A stretch of 64,000 nt of DNA from Nitrobacter winogradskyi Nb-255 (lineage in GTDB: Bacteria > Pseudomonadota > Alphaproteobacteria > Rhizobiales > Xanthobacteraceae). Position 1 is the first letter of the stretch. Each line of letters starts with the position of its first letter. Made by a program: the position numbers and the translations under genes. The notes under the pieces were generated by a model that saw only the letters and a list, made by a program, of their open reading frames with translations, was not told the origin of the DNA and did no database searches. The stretch covers positions 1,392,001 to 1,456,000 of the forward strand of contig NC_007406.1 in assembly GCF_000012725.1 (NCBI RefSeq). The letters are read 5' to 3'. Positions 27,850 to 38,820 of the stretch are shown here, piece after piece.

Positions 27850-28032
27850 TGTCGCTGTGCCTGAGAGTATTATCCCGTCGGCGGACCCTGTACGGACCGC
27901 CGGTCCGCAAGGGTCTCTTTCCAGATGTAACCAGTCGCGCGGTCCGTTTGCCTGAGAGTTTCCGGGGCGGTTGCTCCTTCGGCGCCAGCCTGCTTCCTCA
28001 TCCGGAAAGCGGCCGATCTCTCCCGGCGCGAC
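27850..28032 (-). promoter_or_regulatory. Tandem glycine riboswitch
   Basis: On the minus strand two copies of the glycine-aptamer signature occur before gcvT. Aptamer 1 (about 27935-28030) has GGGAGAGA, then GCCGAAGGAGCAA and AACTCTCAGGCAAA. Aptamer 2 (about 27850-27930) has GGAAAGAGACC, then GCCGACGGGATAA and TACTCTCAGGCACA. Glycine binding to such tandems usually turns on the cleavage operon. The second aptamer is further from consensus in the GGAGCAA element (GGGATAA). Confidence 0.92.
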
Positions 28033-28242
28033 TAAACTAGCAGATATGAGGAAAATACGGTTTCAACAAGGCTGTCAACGCACCGCAGCATCTTTCAACG
28101 GATGATATTTGGAGGGCCGCCAAGCCCCTGATCCTCCTGCCCACTTTCTGGACAGCCCGGCCACCCCCGTCTAAAAGGCGGTCGCTGGGCGAACTCTGAC
28201 AGCTTTCGGGGCCGCGAGCCCTTATTGACGCGATGGAACACA

Positions 28243-30915
<2,673 letters not shown>

Positions 30916-30918
<3 letters not shown>

Positions 30919-30953
30919 AGCGCGATCCGTTCAGGTTAAATCGGATTGCGCGC
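30916..30953. repeat. TAGAGC palindrome overlapping the alaS stop
   Basis: TAGAGCGCGATCCG (30916-30929) pairs with CGGATTGCGCG downstream, with one GT pair. The first three bases are the alaS stop codon. It could act as a terminator. Confidence 0.6.
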
Positions 30954-31380
30954 ACAGATGATCTTCACCGTCGTGCCCGCGCTTGTTGCGGGCATCCACG
31001 TCTTCGCAGCGTATCCGCAAACAAGACGTGGATGGCCGGGACAAGCCCGAGCTTTGACCGAGACTGACAAACGGGTTGACCTTGCGTCGGGATTGGGCTT
31101 ATAGCCGGGTTTTCCGGTGCGTTCTATCCAGTCGAGGATTGTGCTAAGTTCACCTTGCAAGGTGACAGAGAAGTCGCGGCGCATCGGGCCGGGCGTGATG
31201 ACGATGCGGTCGATGATCTCGCGGATCGCGTCGGCCGCTTCCGCCGCGTCGTCAGGATGATTGAGCGCGGCGGTCAGACGTTCGATCCTGCGCCGGTAGG
31301 TTTCGGCGATGCCGGGATGAATGTCGGGAGCGTCCTGCGGGGCTTCCGAAAGACGGGCCAGAAGCGGCGATTGAAGAAAT
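30936..31380 (-). pseudogene. Remnant of a serine recombinase C-terminus
   Basis: The minus frame from about 31378 reads a helical region (SPLLARLSEAPQDAPDIHPG, then IAETYRRRIERLTAALNHPD) and a DAIREIIDRIVITPG ... VTLQGELSTIL segment. This is the pattern of the C-terminal end of large serine recombinases (coiled-coil followed by the R.I..P......G.L..L motif). The catalytic N-terminal domain is missing, and the C-terminus runs into repeat sequence. It marks the former presence of an integrated element next to alaS. Confidence 0.6.
30978..31050. repeat. REP-like palindrome
   Basis: ATCCACGTCTT (30994-31004) and its inverted copy AAGACGTGGAT (31023-31033) form a perfect 11-base stem, flanked by GCGGGC / GGCCGGG. 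This is a widespread kind of short repeat in the Bradyrhizobium group, from general knowledge. No gene is present here except the remnant that overlaps its right side. Confidence 0.65.
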
Positions 31381-31549
31381 CGTTCGTGACTACATCCGCT
31401 ATGATCCAGGTACCTATGATGTTGTGCTAACGCCCGCTGGCCTGGCGCTCAGCAATGACGCCAAAGTTCTGGTAATCCTCGTTGCTATTGCCGGGTGGCA
31501 GTATGTGGTCGATGAAATTCGCCCTGTCGATACCAAGCCTGCTGCACTA
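31361..31549 (+). pseudogene. 5 prime part of a gene split by four stacked IS elements
   Basis: The plus frame from 31361 reads EAAIEEIVRDYIRYDPGTYD and continues into LTPAGLALSNDAKVLVILVA and IAGWQYVVDEIRPVDTKPAA, then hits the IS at CTAG (31547-31550). Joining this to the other side at 35331 gives an uninterrupted reading frame across the CTAG (PAA-LETELVEAYEQL). The gene's own start is lost at the junction with the serine recombinase remnant. The protein family is not recognised; the other fragment is at 35331-35888. Confidence 0.7.
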
Positions 31550-32400
31550 GGCCGGATCGACATTCAGGATTCCCAGGCGGTCTGATCGCTGATTCATAGG
31601 GTTCCGTGATTCTGACACGGAGCTGCACGATGGGGATCAAGCGGTATGAGCTGAGCGATCATCAGTGGGCGAAGATTGCACCGTTGCTGCCAGGCAAGGC
31701 CTCTGATCCGGGACGGACGGGATCGGATAATCGGTTGTTTGTGAACGGCTGCCTGTGGGTGCTGCGATCCGGCGCGCACTGGTGTGACCTGCCGGAGCGC
31801 TATGGTCGCTGGAAGACGGTGCATCGGCGGTTCAGCAGGTGGTGCCATGCTGGTGTGTGGGAACGGGTGTTCTCCACCCTGACAGCCGATCGCGACAACC
31901 AGTATCTGATGCTCGACTCAACCATCGTTCGAGCCCATCAGCAGGCGGCTACCGGAAAAGGGGGGCCAAGGATCAGGCGCTGGGGCGTTCCCGAGGTGGA
32001 CTGACCACCAAGGTCCACATGCTCGCCGATGCGCTGGGCCGACCCTTGCGTTTCATCGTCACCGCCGGGCAGGTCGGAGACATCACACAAGCCCCCGCGC
32101 TGCTCGAAGCCCAGGCCGGGGACGCCGTGCTGGCCGACAAGCTTATGACAGCAACGCCTTGCGTGCACTCATCGCCGGCATGGGCGCCGAAGCGGTGATC
32201 CCCTCAAACAGGACACGCAAAATCATCATCCCGCATGACGCCGGTCTCTACAAGCACCGCAACCGGATCGAGCGCTGCTTCAACCGTCTCAAGCACTTCC
32301 GCCGTTTCGCCACACGCTACGACAGGCGCACCGTTCACTTCACGGGCTTCGTTCACCTGGCCGCAGCCCTGATCTGGCTGCCGTGAATGTCGATCCGGCC
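31550..32400 (+). mobile_element. IS5-family element, type A, copy 2, frameshifted
   Basis: An 851-base near-identical copy of the element at 22406-23257, in the opposite orientation, with the same inverted repeats and CTAG at both borders (31547-31550, 32400-32403). It is one base shorter because of a deletion in the transposase gene. Confidence 0.9.
31630..32386 (+). pseudogene. IS5-family transposase (type A copy 2), broken
   Basis: The first frame (ATG 31630 to 32004) is identical in sequence to copy 1. In the second frame one G is missing near 32140 (GACAAGCTTATG here, GACAAGGCTTATG in copy 1), in the VLADKAYDSN motif that carries the second catalytic aspartate region. This shifts the frame and ends it at 32198. 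The copy should be inactive on its own but has the ends to be moved by copy 1. Confidence 0.88.
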
Positions 32401-32403
32401 TAG

Positions 32404-32433
32404 TGGGTCCTGAACCGGACCATCGTGCTTGAC
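32404..32433. other. 30-base orphan segment between two IS elements
   Basis: Thirty bases (TGGGTCCTGAACCGGACCAT...) lie between CTAG of the IS5-type copy and CTAG of the IS630 element. They belong to neither element as defined by inverted repeats. They are probably a leftover of another insertion. Confidence 0.5.
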
Positions 32434-32436
32434 CTA

Positions 32437-33481
32437 GAGCCATTTTGGATTGAGATTACGCATAACCGGCGTGATTGAAGAAGTTGATGCATTGGTCTGG
32501 AGAGAAGAGATCGAGGATAGAACCGATCCTGTTCCAGAGTGCGGGGATCGATCGCTCGGCGGCCTTTCGCAGATGGGCCTTGAGCTTTGCGAACGCCATC
32601 TCGATCGGGTTGAGGTCGGGCGAGTACGGCGGCAGATAGCGCAACTGCGCGCCAGCGGCCTCGATGATTTGTCGAACATCGTCGTTCTTGTGGGCGGGCA
32701 GATTGTCCATCACCACGATGTCGCCTGGCTTCAGGGTCGGGACCAGGCATCGTTGCAGGTAGACGCGAAAGATCTCGCCATTCATCGGCTCGTTGATGAC
32801 AAAGGGAGCGGTGATAGCGTCGTGGCGCAGTGCCGCGACGAAGGTGGTGATCTTCCAGTGACCGTGTGGAATCTTGCCGACCAGGCGTTGGCCACGGCGG
32901 CAGCGGCCACGCAATCGCGCCATGTTGGTCGAGGTGCCGGTCTCATCGATGAAGACGAGGCGGGCTGGATCAAGCAGCCCTTGTTGCGCTTTCCAGACCT
33001 CGCGGGCCATCGCCACGTCGGGCCGATCCTGCTCGGTCGCGTAAACGCTTTTTTTTGAAGCTGATGCCGCGCCGGTCGTAGAAGCTCCACACCGTTGCCA
33101 CGCTGACCGTAATGCCGCGCTCGCGCAGCAGGACCCGGACTTCTTCAAGCGTGATATCCGACTGTGCCCCAATCAGGTCGAGCAGCCACGCGGCATGCGG
33201 CTCAAGAACCGCGCGACGATGACCGCGAAGGCCGCTCGGCGCCGTTCGTCCGTCAAGCCGCCACTGACGGACCCATTTGATCGCGCTGCTGGCACTCACC
33301 GAAAAAACCTTGGCCGCCGAGGTTGCCGAAAGCCCGCCCGCAACCGCACCAATCACCCGCTCGCGCAAATCAGACGAATAGGCCCGTGTCATCGCTGCCT
33401 CCGAATCAAGACAGCCAAACCCTGGCCCAGAAAAACCCCTCCGTGAATCCTCAAACGAGTCAGATCAACCCAAAAAGACTC
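32437..33481 (-). mobile_element. IS630-family element, copy 1
   Basis: A 1045-base element with imperfect inverted ends (GAGCCATTTTGGATTGA versus GAGTCTTTTTGGGTTGA). It is flanked by TA within CTAG on both sides (32434-32437, 33481-33484), in agreement with the TA target of the family. It contains a two-frame transposase and shares its left border with the orphan segment and its right border with the next IS. Confidence 0.9.
32456..33392 (-). CDS. IS630-family transposase made by -1 frameshift
   Basis: Frame 1 (start 33392, [20 protein letters not shown]) has the HTH domain ([20 protein letters not shown]). Frame 2 has the DDE core: [21 protein letters not shown] and [17 protein letters not shown], the latter being the IS630 hallmark. 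They overlap at eight A (minus strand, complement of 33051-33058), a classic -1 slippage site. No disabling mutation is seen. Confidence 0.88.
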
Positions 33482-33483
33482 TA

Positions 33484-34322
33484 GGTCACGAACCCATAAA
33501 CGGGATTCCGTTTGGACGGGATGCGTGATTCAATCTCCAGAGGTGGGAGGATTGAATGGCACGTTTTGATCTGACGGATTTTGAATGGTCTGTGATCCAG
33601 CCGCTGTTGCCGAACAAGTCGCGCGGCGTTGCACGGGTGGATGATCGGCGGGTGCTGAACGGGATTTTCTGGCGGCTGCGCACCGGTGCGCCGTGGGCGG
33701 ACATTCCAGCGCGCTACGGCCCGCATACCACTTGCGTGAACCGCTTCAACCGGTGGCGCAAGGCAGGCGTGTGGGATCGCATTCTGTCGGCTGTTTCAAA
33801 GGCTTACGATGGCGACATCCAAATGATCGATTCGTCGTCGATCCGCGTGCATCAACATGCGGCCAACGGTCAAAAAAACAGACGCGATCCCGTTGCATGG
33901 GTCGCTCGCGCGGCGGGCTGACCACCAAAATCCACGCGCTGGTGGATGCCTGCGGCCTGCCGATCGTCCTCAAGATCACCGAAGGCCAGGCCCATGACGG
34001 GCGTAGCGCGCAGGACATGATCGACACCGTCGAACGCGGCGACGTGCTGCTGGCCGACCGGGCCTACGACTCCAACGCCCTGCGTCAAACGCTGGCCGCG
34101 CGCGGCGCGAGAGCCAATGTGAAGCCGATGCCAAATCGCGTTGCGGCCTTGCAATTCAACAGACGGCTCTATCGCAAGCGCAATCTGGTCGAACGCTTCT
34201 TCAACAAAATCAAGCACTATCGCGCCGTCGTCACCAGATATGACAAACGTGACGACAACTTCCTCACCTCCATCAAGCTCGCCTCAATCCGCATCTGGTT
34301 GCGATTTAATGAGTCGATGACC
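33484..34322 (+). mobile_element. IS5-family element, type B, copy 1
   Basis: An 839-base element with ends GGTCACGAACCCATAAA / GGTCATCGACTCATTAAA. CTAG borders at 33481-33484 and 34322-34325. Identical in length to the copy at 39832-40670. Left border is shared with IS630 and right border with the IS481-type element. Confidence 0.88.
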
Positions 34323-34325
34323 TAG
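33556..34325 (+). CDS. IS5-family transposase (type B copy 1) made by -1 frameshift
   Basis: Frame 1 starts at ATG 33556 (MARFDLTDFEWSVIQPLLP) after GGGAGGATTG and contains MIDSSSIRVHQHA; frame 2 continues with GRSRGGLTTKIHALVDACG, LADRAYDSN and RKRNLVERFFNKIKHYR. The join is at CAAAAAAAC (33869-33877), which contains the canonical -1 heptamer AAAAAAC. The stop TAG (34323-34325) is not in the element but in the flanking CTAG target. Confidence 0.87.
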
Positions 34326-35273
34326 GTGTTCAGTCCCGGCATTTGATGGATTGGATCGATGATGAATCGATCGGGCTCTGAAGTCCATCGTTTGCAGATG
34401 AACTCGTAGGGTGTGAGGCGCTTTGAGCGTCTTCAGCCTTCGGCCGAAGTTGTATGCCTTGATGAAGTCCTGAAGGTGCCGGCGCAGTTGGTCATGATTG
34501 TCGTAGTGGAAGCGCTTGACGGTGGCGTCCTTGATGGTGCGGTTCATCCGTTCCACCTGTCCGTTGGTCCAGGGATGGTTGATCCTGGTGAGCCTGTGCT
34601 CGATGCCGTTCTCGTCGCAGACGCGATCGAAGATGTGGTGGAACGCATATTTGTGACGGGCGTGGTTGGTGAACTGGATGCCGTTGTCCGTCAGCACCGT
34701 GTGGATGGCATAGGGAACTGCCACGATGAGGTTGCGCAGGAACTGAGCCGCGACCATCTTGCCCGCCTCTTGGTGGAGCTCGGCGTAGGCGAACTTCGAA
34801 GTGCGGTCGATGGCCACGAACAGGCGCAGCTTGCCCTCAGCCGTCTGCACCTCGGCGATGTCGATGTGGAAGTAGCCGATCGGGTAGCTCCTGAACGTCT
34901 TCCTGATCGGCTTGTCGCCTTCGACCTCCGGGAGCCGGCTGATGCCGTGACGGTGCAGGCAGCGATGCAATGAAGACCGCGACAGGTGCGGGATCGTTGG
35001 CTGAAGCGCGTAGAGGCAATCATCGAGCGGCAACAGGGTATGCTTGCGGAAGGCGACGATGATCGCCTCCTCCTCGGATGAGAGCACCGTCGAGCGCGGA
35101 TCTTTCGGTCCCGTCGGAAGGTCGGCCACCGAGGTCCGCTTCTTCCATTTTGCGACGGTCTTCTGGTTGATCCCGTAGCGTTTCGACAGCGCTCTCAGGC
35201 TCTCTTCACTATTTTGTATTGCTCGACGGATTGCCTCTGTCGTCGTGGCGCTCCCGTGAAGAACCTGTCCCAT
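34284..35273 (-). pseudogene. IS481-like transposase (copy 1), C-terminal frameshift
   Basis: The frame starts at ATG 35273 (MGQVLHGSATTTEAIRRAI). It has an HTH (LRALSKRYGINQKTVAKWKK) and an rve integrase core with DDE residues in FHIDIAEVQT, LTDNGIQFTN and NGQVERMNRT. Compared with copy 2, one base is added near 34420 (GAGGCGCTTTG versus GAGGCCTTTG). This replaces the last 30 or so residues (native end GLTPYEFICKRW...) by a foreign tail that reads out of the element into its neighbour. Core catalytic residues are intact, so partial activity is conceivable. Confidence 0.85.
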
Positions 35274-35330
35274 AGCGCATCCTTCCATTCTCCGGAAAAT
35301 AATGCACCATCAAATGCCGGGATCAAACAA
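34326..35330 (-). mobile_element. IS481-like element, copy 1
   Basis: About 1005 bases with ends GTGTTCAGTCCCGGCATTTG and TTGTTTGATCCCGGCATTTG. CTAG at 34322-34325 and 35331-35334. It is one base longer than the copy at 38825-39828 because of an insertion in the transposase gene. Confidence 0.85.
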
Positions 35331-35888
35331 CTAGAAACTGAGCTAGTCGAAGCCTACGAGCAGCTTGTCGCCAAGCGTCGAACGCTGCCTGATCCTCTGC
35401 GCATTCTCATTCCCCGAGCCGCCTACGGAATGATCTATGACCTGCGCAGCAAGCGCAACGCGGTGCACGTGAAAGAGACAGACCCCTACTGCAATCGATG
35501 TCGCTCTGACTGTTGCCGCAGCCGGATGGATAACGGCAAAACTCCTTCGTTTATATCACAAGTCGAACGAGAAGGCCGTAGCAGACGCGATGCTCGCCCT
35601 TACTCGTGGGACCATCCCGATGGTGGAGTCGATTAACGGAGAGATCTTCGTAGGTAGGACAGTTCCGGCAAAGTTCGAGATGCTACTGCTGCTCGCCCAT
35701 GCCAAGCCGAAGGGTATGAATCGCACCGCTCAGGTAATGCAGCGAAATGTAGCCAGCCGTCCGTATCCACAGCCTTGAAGGCGCTTGGGTCAGAGCGGAT
35801 GGTTCATTTCGGAACCGATCAAGCCTATTATATTACCAGCGGCGGCGAGCAGACTCTCGGCCAGTGGCTGATTAGCGCCGATCATTAG
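35331..35888 (+). pseudogene. 3 prime part of the IS-split gene, with further frameshifts
   Basis: From CTAG at 35331 the frame reads LETELVEAYEQLVAKRRTL and RILIPRAAYGMIYDLRSKRN, continuing the fragment at 31361-31549. Near 35478 the frame shifts to one reading AIDVALTVAAAGWITAKLLR and ADAMLALTRGTIPMVES; near 35735-35760 it shifts again to SVSTALKALGSERMVHFGTD ... LGQWLISADH and stops at 35888. The last part (VSTALKALGSERMVHFG) looks like a winged-helix recognition region. So the gene was decaying independently of the insertions. Function unknown; lower GC than the core genes. Confidence 0.65.
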
Positions 35889-36023
35889 GTGTTCGCGCGA
35901 CGTGGCAGGTTGTCGGCTACATCGGAAATGGTCGCGGATGTAGATTTCAAATCTCCACAGTCAGCAAATGTCTGTCTCGGTCAAAACCTGCCCGGCCATG
36001 ACGGGAGCGGATGGATGGCTGCT

Positions 36024-37235
36024 TCAGCCCATCGTCCTGGTCAGGTTGTCGGCCACCTTGTCGAGGAAACCGGTGGTGGAGAGCCAGCGCTGGTCGGGGC
36101 CGACCAGAAGCGCGAGGTCCTTTGTCATGAAGCCGGCCTCGACGGTGTCGACGCAGACCGTCTCCAGCGTGGTGGCGAATTTCGCCAGCGCCTCGTTGTC
36201 GTCGAGCTTGGCGCGATGCGACAGGCCGCGCGTCCATGCGAAAATCGAGGCGATCGAGTTCGTCGAGGTCTCCTTGCCCTTCTGATGCTCGCGATAGTGC
36301 CGCGTCACGGTGCCATGGGCGGCTTCCGCCTCGACCGTCTGGCCGTCCGGCGTCAGCAGAACCGAGGTCATCAGGCCGAGCGAGCCGTAGCCTTGCGCCA
36401 CCGTGTCCGACTGCACGTCGCCGTCGTAATTCTTGCAGGCCCAGACGTAGCCGCCGGACCATTTCAGCGCCGAGGCCACCATATCGTCGATCAGACGATG
36501 CTCGTAGGTCAGGCCCTTGGCCTCGAAGTCCTTCCTGAACTCCCGGTCGTAGATATCCTGGAAGATATCCTTGAAGCGGCCGTCATACACCTTGAGGATG
36601 GTGTTCTTGGTCGAGAGGTAGACGGGGAAGCCGCGCTGCAGGCCGTAATTGAATGAGGCGCGCGCGAAATCGATGATGGAATCGTCGATATTAAACATCC
36701 CCATCGCGACTCCGGGGCCGGGCGTCTTGAACACCTCGCGCTCGATCACCGCGCCGTCCTCGCCGACGAACTTCATGCTCAGCGTTCCCTTGCCGGGAAA
36801 CCTGATGTCGGTGGCCCGGTACTGATCGCCATAGGCGTGGCGGCCGATGATGATCGGCTTAGTCCAGCCGGGGACGAGGCGAGGCACGTTCTTGCAGATG
36901 ATCGGCTCGCGGAAGATCACCCCGCCGAGGATATTGCGGATGGTGCCGTTGGGCGACTTCCACATGTGCTTGAGGCCGAATTCCTTCACCCGCGCCTCGT
37001 CGGGGGTGATGGTGGCGCACTTCACGCCCACGCCCACCTTCCTGATGGCGTTGGCCGCCTCGACCGTGATTCGGTCGTCGGTCTCGTCGCGGGACTCCAT
37101 ACCCAGGTCGAAATACATCAGATCGATATCCAGGAACGGATGAATCAGCTTGTCCTTGATGTACTGCCAGATGATCCGGGTCATCTCGTCGCCATCGAGT
37201 TCGACGACGGGATTGGTCACCTTGATTTTTGCCAT
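36024..37235 (-). CDS. icd: NADP-dependent isocitrate dehydrogenase
   Basis: A 403-residue enzyme of the eukaryotic-like (subfamily II) NADP-IDH type, which oxidatively decarboxylates isocitrate to 2-oxoglutarate in the TCA cycle. Typical features are the N-terminus [19 protein letters not shown], substrate-binding region [19 protein letters not shown] and the coenzyme region [17 protein letters not shown]. This subfamily is usual for alphaproteobacteria. It is monocistronic on the minus strand, next to the trmJ-like gene on the plus strand. Confidence 0.96.
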   Translation of the reverse strand: MAKIKVTNPVVELDGDEMTRIIWQYIKDKLIHPFLDIDLMYFDLGMESRDETDDRITVEAANAIRKVGVGVKCATITPDEARVKEFGLKHMWKSPNGTIRNILGGVIFREPIICKNVPRLVPGWTKPIIIGRHAYGDQYRATDIRFPGKGTLSMKFVGEDGAVIEREVFKTPGPGVAMGMFNIDDSIIDFARASFNYGLQRGFPVYLSTKNTILKVYDGRFKDIFQDIYDREFRKDFEAKGLTYEHRLIDDMVASALKWSGGYVWACKNYDGDVQSDTVAQGYGSLGLMTSVLLTPDGQTVEAEAAHGTVTRHYREHQKGKETSTNSIASIFAWTRGLSHRAKLDDNEALAKFATTLETVCVDTVEAGFMTKDLALLVGPDQRWLSTTGFLDKVADNLTRTMG

Positions 37236-37542
37236 GGGAGATCGGGCCTTTTCGGAAAATAGCTGCGCTTCGGAAGGAGATAGGTCGGGCTATAACATCG
37301 CGGCGGCGCAGGCGAAAGCCGAGCGGGCCGCAAGACGGTGGCGATTTTCCAGACATCTGGCGGTTTGCCGGCAAGCCTTCTCCCTGCACCTTGAGAGGCA
37401 GAACCTCATCTTCCGCCGGAAATTCAGGATGGCTTCATAAGCTCATTATTTGACTTGAGAAAAGCTGTGAAAGGCGCGATCGAAGAAGCGGCAGGCCGCC
37501 ATTGAACCAGAATCTCAGCCTGAACTGAAAGAACGAGGCAGG
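37236..37542. other. Divergent promoter region icd / trmJ-like
   Basis: About 300 bases without a supported gene. It must hold promoters for both icd (minus) and the methyltransferase (plus). No operator is recognised. Confidence 0.4.
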
Positions 37543-38754
37543 ATGTCCGGCACCGACAGGACGAAAACCGGCATCGACGTCGTCGGTCCCACCGTAATTC
37601 TGGTCGAGCCGCAGCTTGGCGAGAATATCGGCATGGCGGCGCGCGCCATGGGCAATTTCGCCCTGACGCGGCTGCGCATCGTTAACCCGCGCGACGGCTG
37701 GCCCAATATCGCGGCGCAGCGCGCGGCGGCGGGCGCCGACCACATCCTCTCCCGAGTTGAACTGTTCGATACCGTGGCCGAGGCGGTCGCCGACTGCACG
37801 CTGCTGTTCGCGACCACCGCGCGCGCCCACGATCAGGCCAAGCCCGTGGTAGCGCCGGAAGCTGCGGCGGTCGAGGCGACCGCGCAGATCGCAGCAGGCG
37901 GCCACGTCGGCATCCTGTTCGGCCGCGAACGCGCCGGCCTTTTGAACGAGGAGGTGGCGATGGCGGATCGCATCATCACCTATCCGGTCAATCCGGGCTT
38001 CGCCTCGCTCAACCTGGCGCAGGCGGTGCTGCTGATTGGTTACGAATGGTTCAAGCTGGTGACGCGGGGCGAATTGCCGTTCGCGATGCCGGAGCGCTCG
38101 GAGCGGGCCTCCCAGCACCAGATGCAGGCGTTCTTCGACAATCTCGTCGCCGAACTCGACAAGGTGGAATTCCTCCGTCCGCCGGAAAAGCGCGACACCA
38201 TGCTGGTCAACCTGCGCAATATCTTCACCCGCATGGAGCCGACCAAGCAGGACATGCACACGCTTCATGGGGTCGTCATGGCGATCGCGGAGGGGCGCAA
38301 GGGGCCGGCCAAGGGCGGCGTGCTCGACGGCGCGCAGGCGACTCGGCTGCGGGCGCTTTTGGCCGAGCAGGGGCCGGGAGGAGCTTCCGCCGACAGCAGC
38401 AGCACGGTGCGCGGACTGGCGCGGCTGCTGAGGCGAAATCCCACCGATGCCGAGCGCATCCTGTGGCAGGCGCTGACCCGCGACCGCCGCTTCGCCGGAC
38501 AGTTCAAGCGGCAGACACCGGTCGGGCGGCACATCCCGGACTTCGTGTCGTTCGTGCAGCGCGTTGCAATCGAACTTGTCAACGCGGACGAGAGCGACAC
38601 CATCGCACGCGACCGCGCCGCGCGATCGGCATGGCTCGCCGAACGCGGCTATCGCGTGATCGAGATGGAGGCTGCGGCGGTGGAGGCTGATCTGGCGCAC
38701 GTGCTTGATGGGTTGGCGGGGAGGATGGAATCTGGAAAAGACCCGAAACCGTAA
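37543..38754 (+). CDS. TrmJ-like RNA methyltransferase fused to DUF559 domain
   Basis: A 403-residue two-domain protein. Residues 1-245 are a SPOUT methyltransferase of the TrmJ type, which 2 prime-O-methylates tRNA position 32: motif VILVEPQLGENIGMAARAM at the start, then GILFGRERAGL and NPGFASLNLAQAVLL, the SAM-binding knot. After a linker, residues 290-395 match the DUF559 domain (LRRNPTDAERILWQAL ... FAGQFKRQTPVGRHIPDFVS), a Vsr/restriction-endonuclease-like fold. The usual strand IELDGGQH reads IELVNADES here, so the presumed nuclease centre looks altered. Domain order and co-existence in one frame are clear from the sequence; the role of the C-domain is not. Confidence 0.85.
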   Translation: MSGTDRTKTGIDVVGPTVILVEPQLGENIGMAARAMGNFALTRLRIVNPRDGWPNIAAQRAAAGADHILSRVELFDTVAEAVADCTLLFATTARAHDQAKPVVAPEAAAVEATAQIAAGGHVGILFGRERAGLLNEEVAMADRIITYPVNPGFASLNLAQAVLLIGYEWFKLVTRGELPFAMPERSERASQHQMQAFFDNLVAELDKVEFLRPPEKRDTMLVNLRNIFTRMEPTKQDMHTLHGVVMAIAEGRKGPAKGGVLDGAQATRLRALLAEQGPGGASADSSSTVRGLARLLRRNPTDAERILWQALTRDRRFAGQFKRQTPVGRHIPDFVSFVQRVAIELVNADESDTIARDRAARSAWLAERGYRVIEMEAAAVEADLAHVLDGLAGRMESGKDPKP

Positions 38755-38820
38755 AATTATCGCCAAACTTTCATTGAGCAGAGTAAAGTTGAGAATTTTC
38801 AATTCACCAATGTGTTCAAA

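Noticed and set aside
37435-38802. Minus-strand ORF of 455 codons opposite the TrmJ-DUF559 gene
   Set aside because: Antisense of a strongly supported gene.
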